Below, in pieces: positions 63,901 to 64,000 of a DNA stretch of 64,000 nt (positions are counted from its first letter, which is position 1; every line of letters starts with the position of its first letter). The stretch covers positions 36,394,001 through 36,458,000 of the forward strand of contig CM114274.1 of assembly GCA_050084515.1 (NCBI GenBank), read 5' to 3'. The translations under genes were made by a program, and so were the position numbers. The stretch is from Blasia pusilla (Eukaryota; Marchantiophyta; Marchantiopsida; Blasiales). The notes beneath the pieces are model-generated. The model was given only the letters and a program-made list of their open reading frames with translations. It made no database searches and was not told where the DNA came from.

Positions 63901-64000
63901 TATAAAATTTAAATAGGAAATTGGATGGGAAACCCAATGGTTTCCCATTGGGATACAAACGAGGGGGGCATAGAGGGCCAAACTGCCCCGAAGAGACGGA
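60951..64000. other. AT-rich tract, no gene recognised
   Basis: No coding sequence is supported. Small structures are visible. A hairpin has 14-bp arms ATTTGAAATATGTT at 61147-61160 and its complement at 61171-61184. A perfect 20-bp palindrome TGGGTAATTTAAATTACCCA lies at 61566-61585. Near 63218-63312 a TTTGACACGC phrase is repeated 72 bp apart, the second copy followed by its own inverted partner (GGGGCGTGCC). From about 62900 the sequence is locally GC-rich. Confidence 0.5.

Overview
The window looks like nuclear DNA of a land plant. Three intron-rich plant-type genes are separated by long repeat-rich tracts. They are an amidase-signature hydrolase (11 exons, + strand), a phytepsin-type aspartic protease with a saposin-like plant-specific insert (13 exons, - strand) and a strictosidine-synthase-like protein (4 exons, - strand). 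The plant-specific insert is a hallmark of green plants. The lineage cannot be fixed from sequence alone; a seedless plant is a guess. Exon borders below come from GT-AG sites, reading phase and family motifs read by eye.

Layout: 331-8580 is a decayed Helitron (H1, + strand). 9792-15059 is the amidase gene. 15060-20760 is gene-free but holds a probable 204-bp non-autonomous Helitron (15265-15468) and a cluster of hairpins (19798-20008). 20761-25249 is the phytepsin gene. 25250-29029 has no recognised gene and holds a duplication and a strong foldback. 29030-37856 is a second Helitron of the H1 family (H2, + strand) with a clear 3' end. 38263 to about 44111 is a third Helitron of a different family on the - strand (H3), tail to tail with H2. 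44844-47612 is a patchwork of minisatellites and duplications with one unknown ORF. 49124-50510 is a diverged Rep fragment (H4). 53522-54655 is an array with a period of about 82 bp. 56383-60290 is the strictosidine-synthase-like gene. The remainder to 64000 shows no gene I recognise.

The Helitrons encode the usual Rep (HUH nuclease) and helicase in many exons. All copies carry stops, frameshifts or deletions, so none looks autonomous. H1 and H2 also carry two upstream accessory ORFs and an N-terminal region built from repeated exons of one basic module.

The most interesting signal is in the phytepsin gene. The exon encoding the start of the plant-specific insert is present twice in tandem, in compatible phase, separated by only 53 nt. 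Using both would break the frame. This is the arrangement expected of mutually exclusive exons that would produce two versions of the membrane-active insert.
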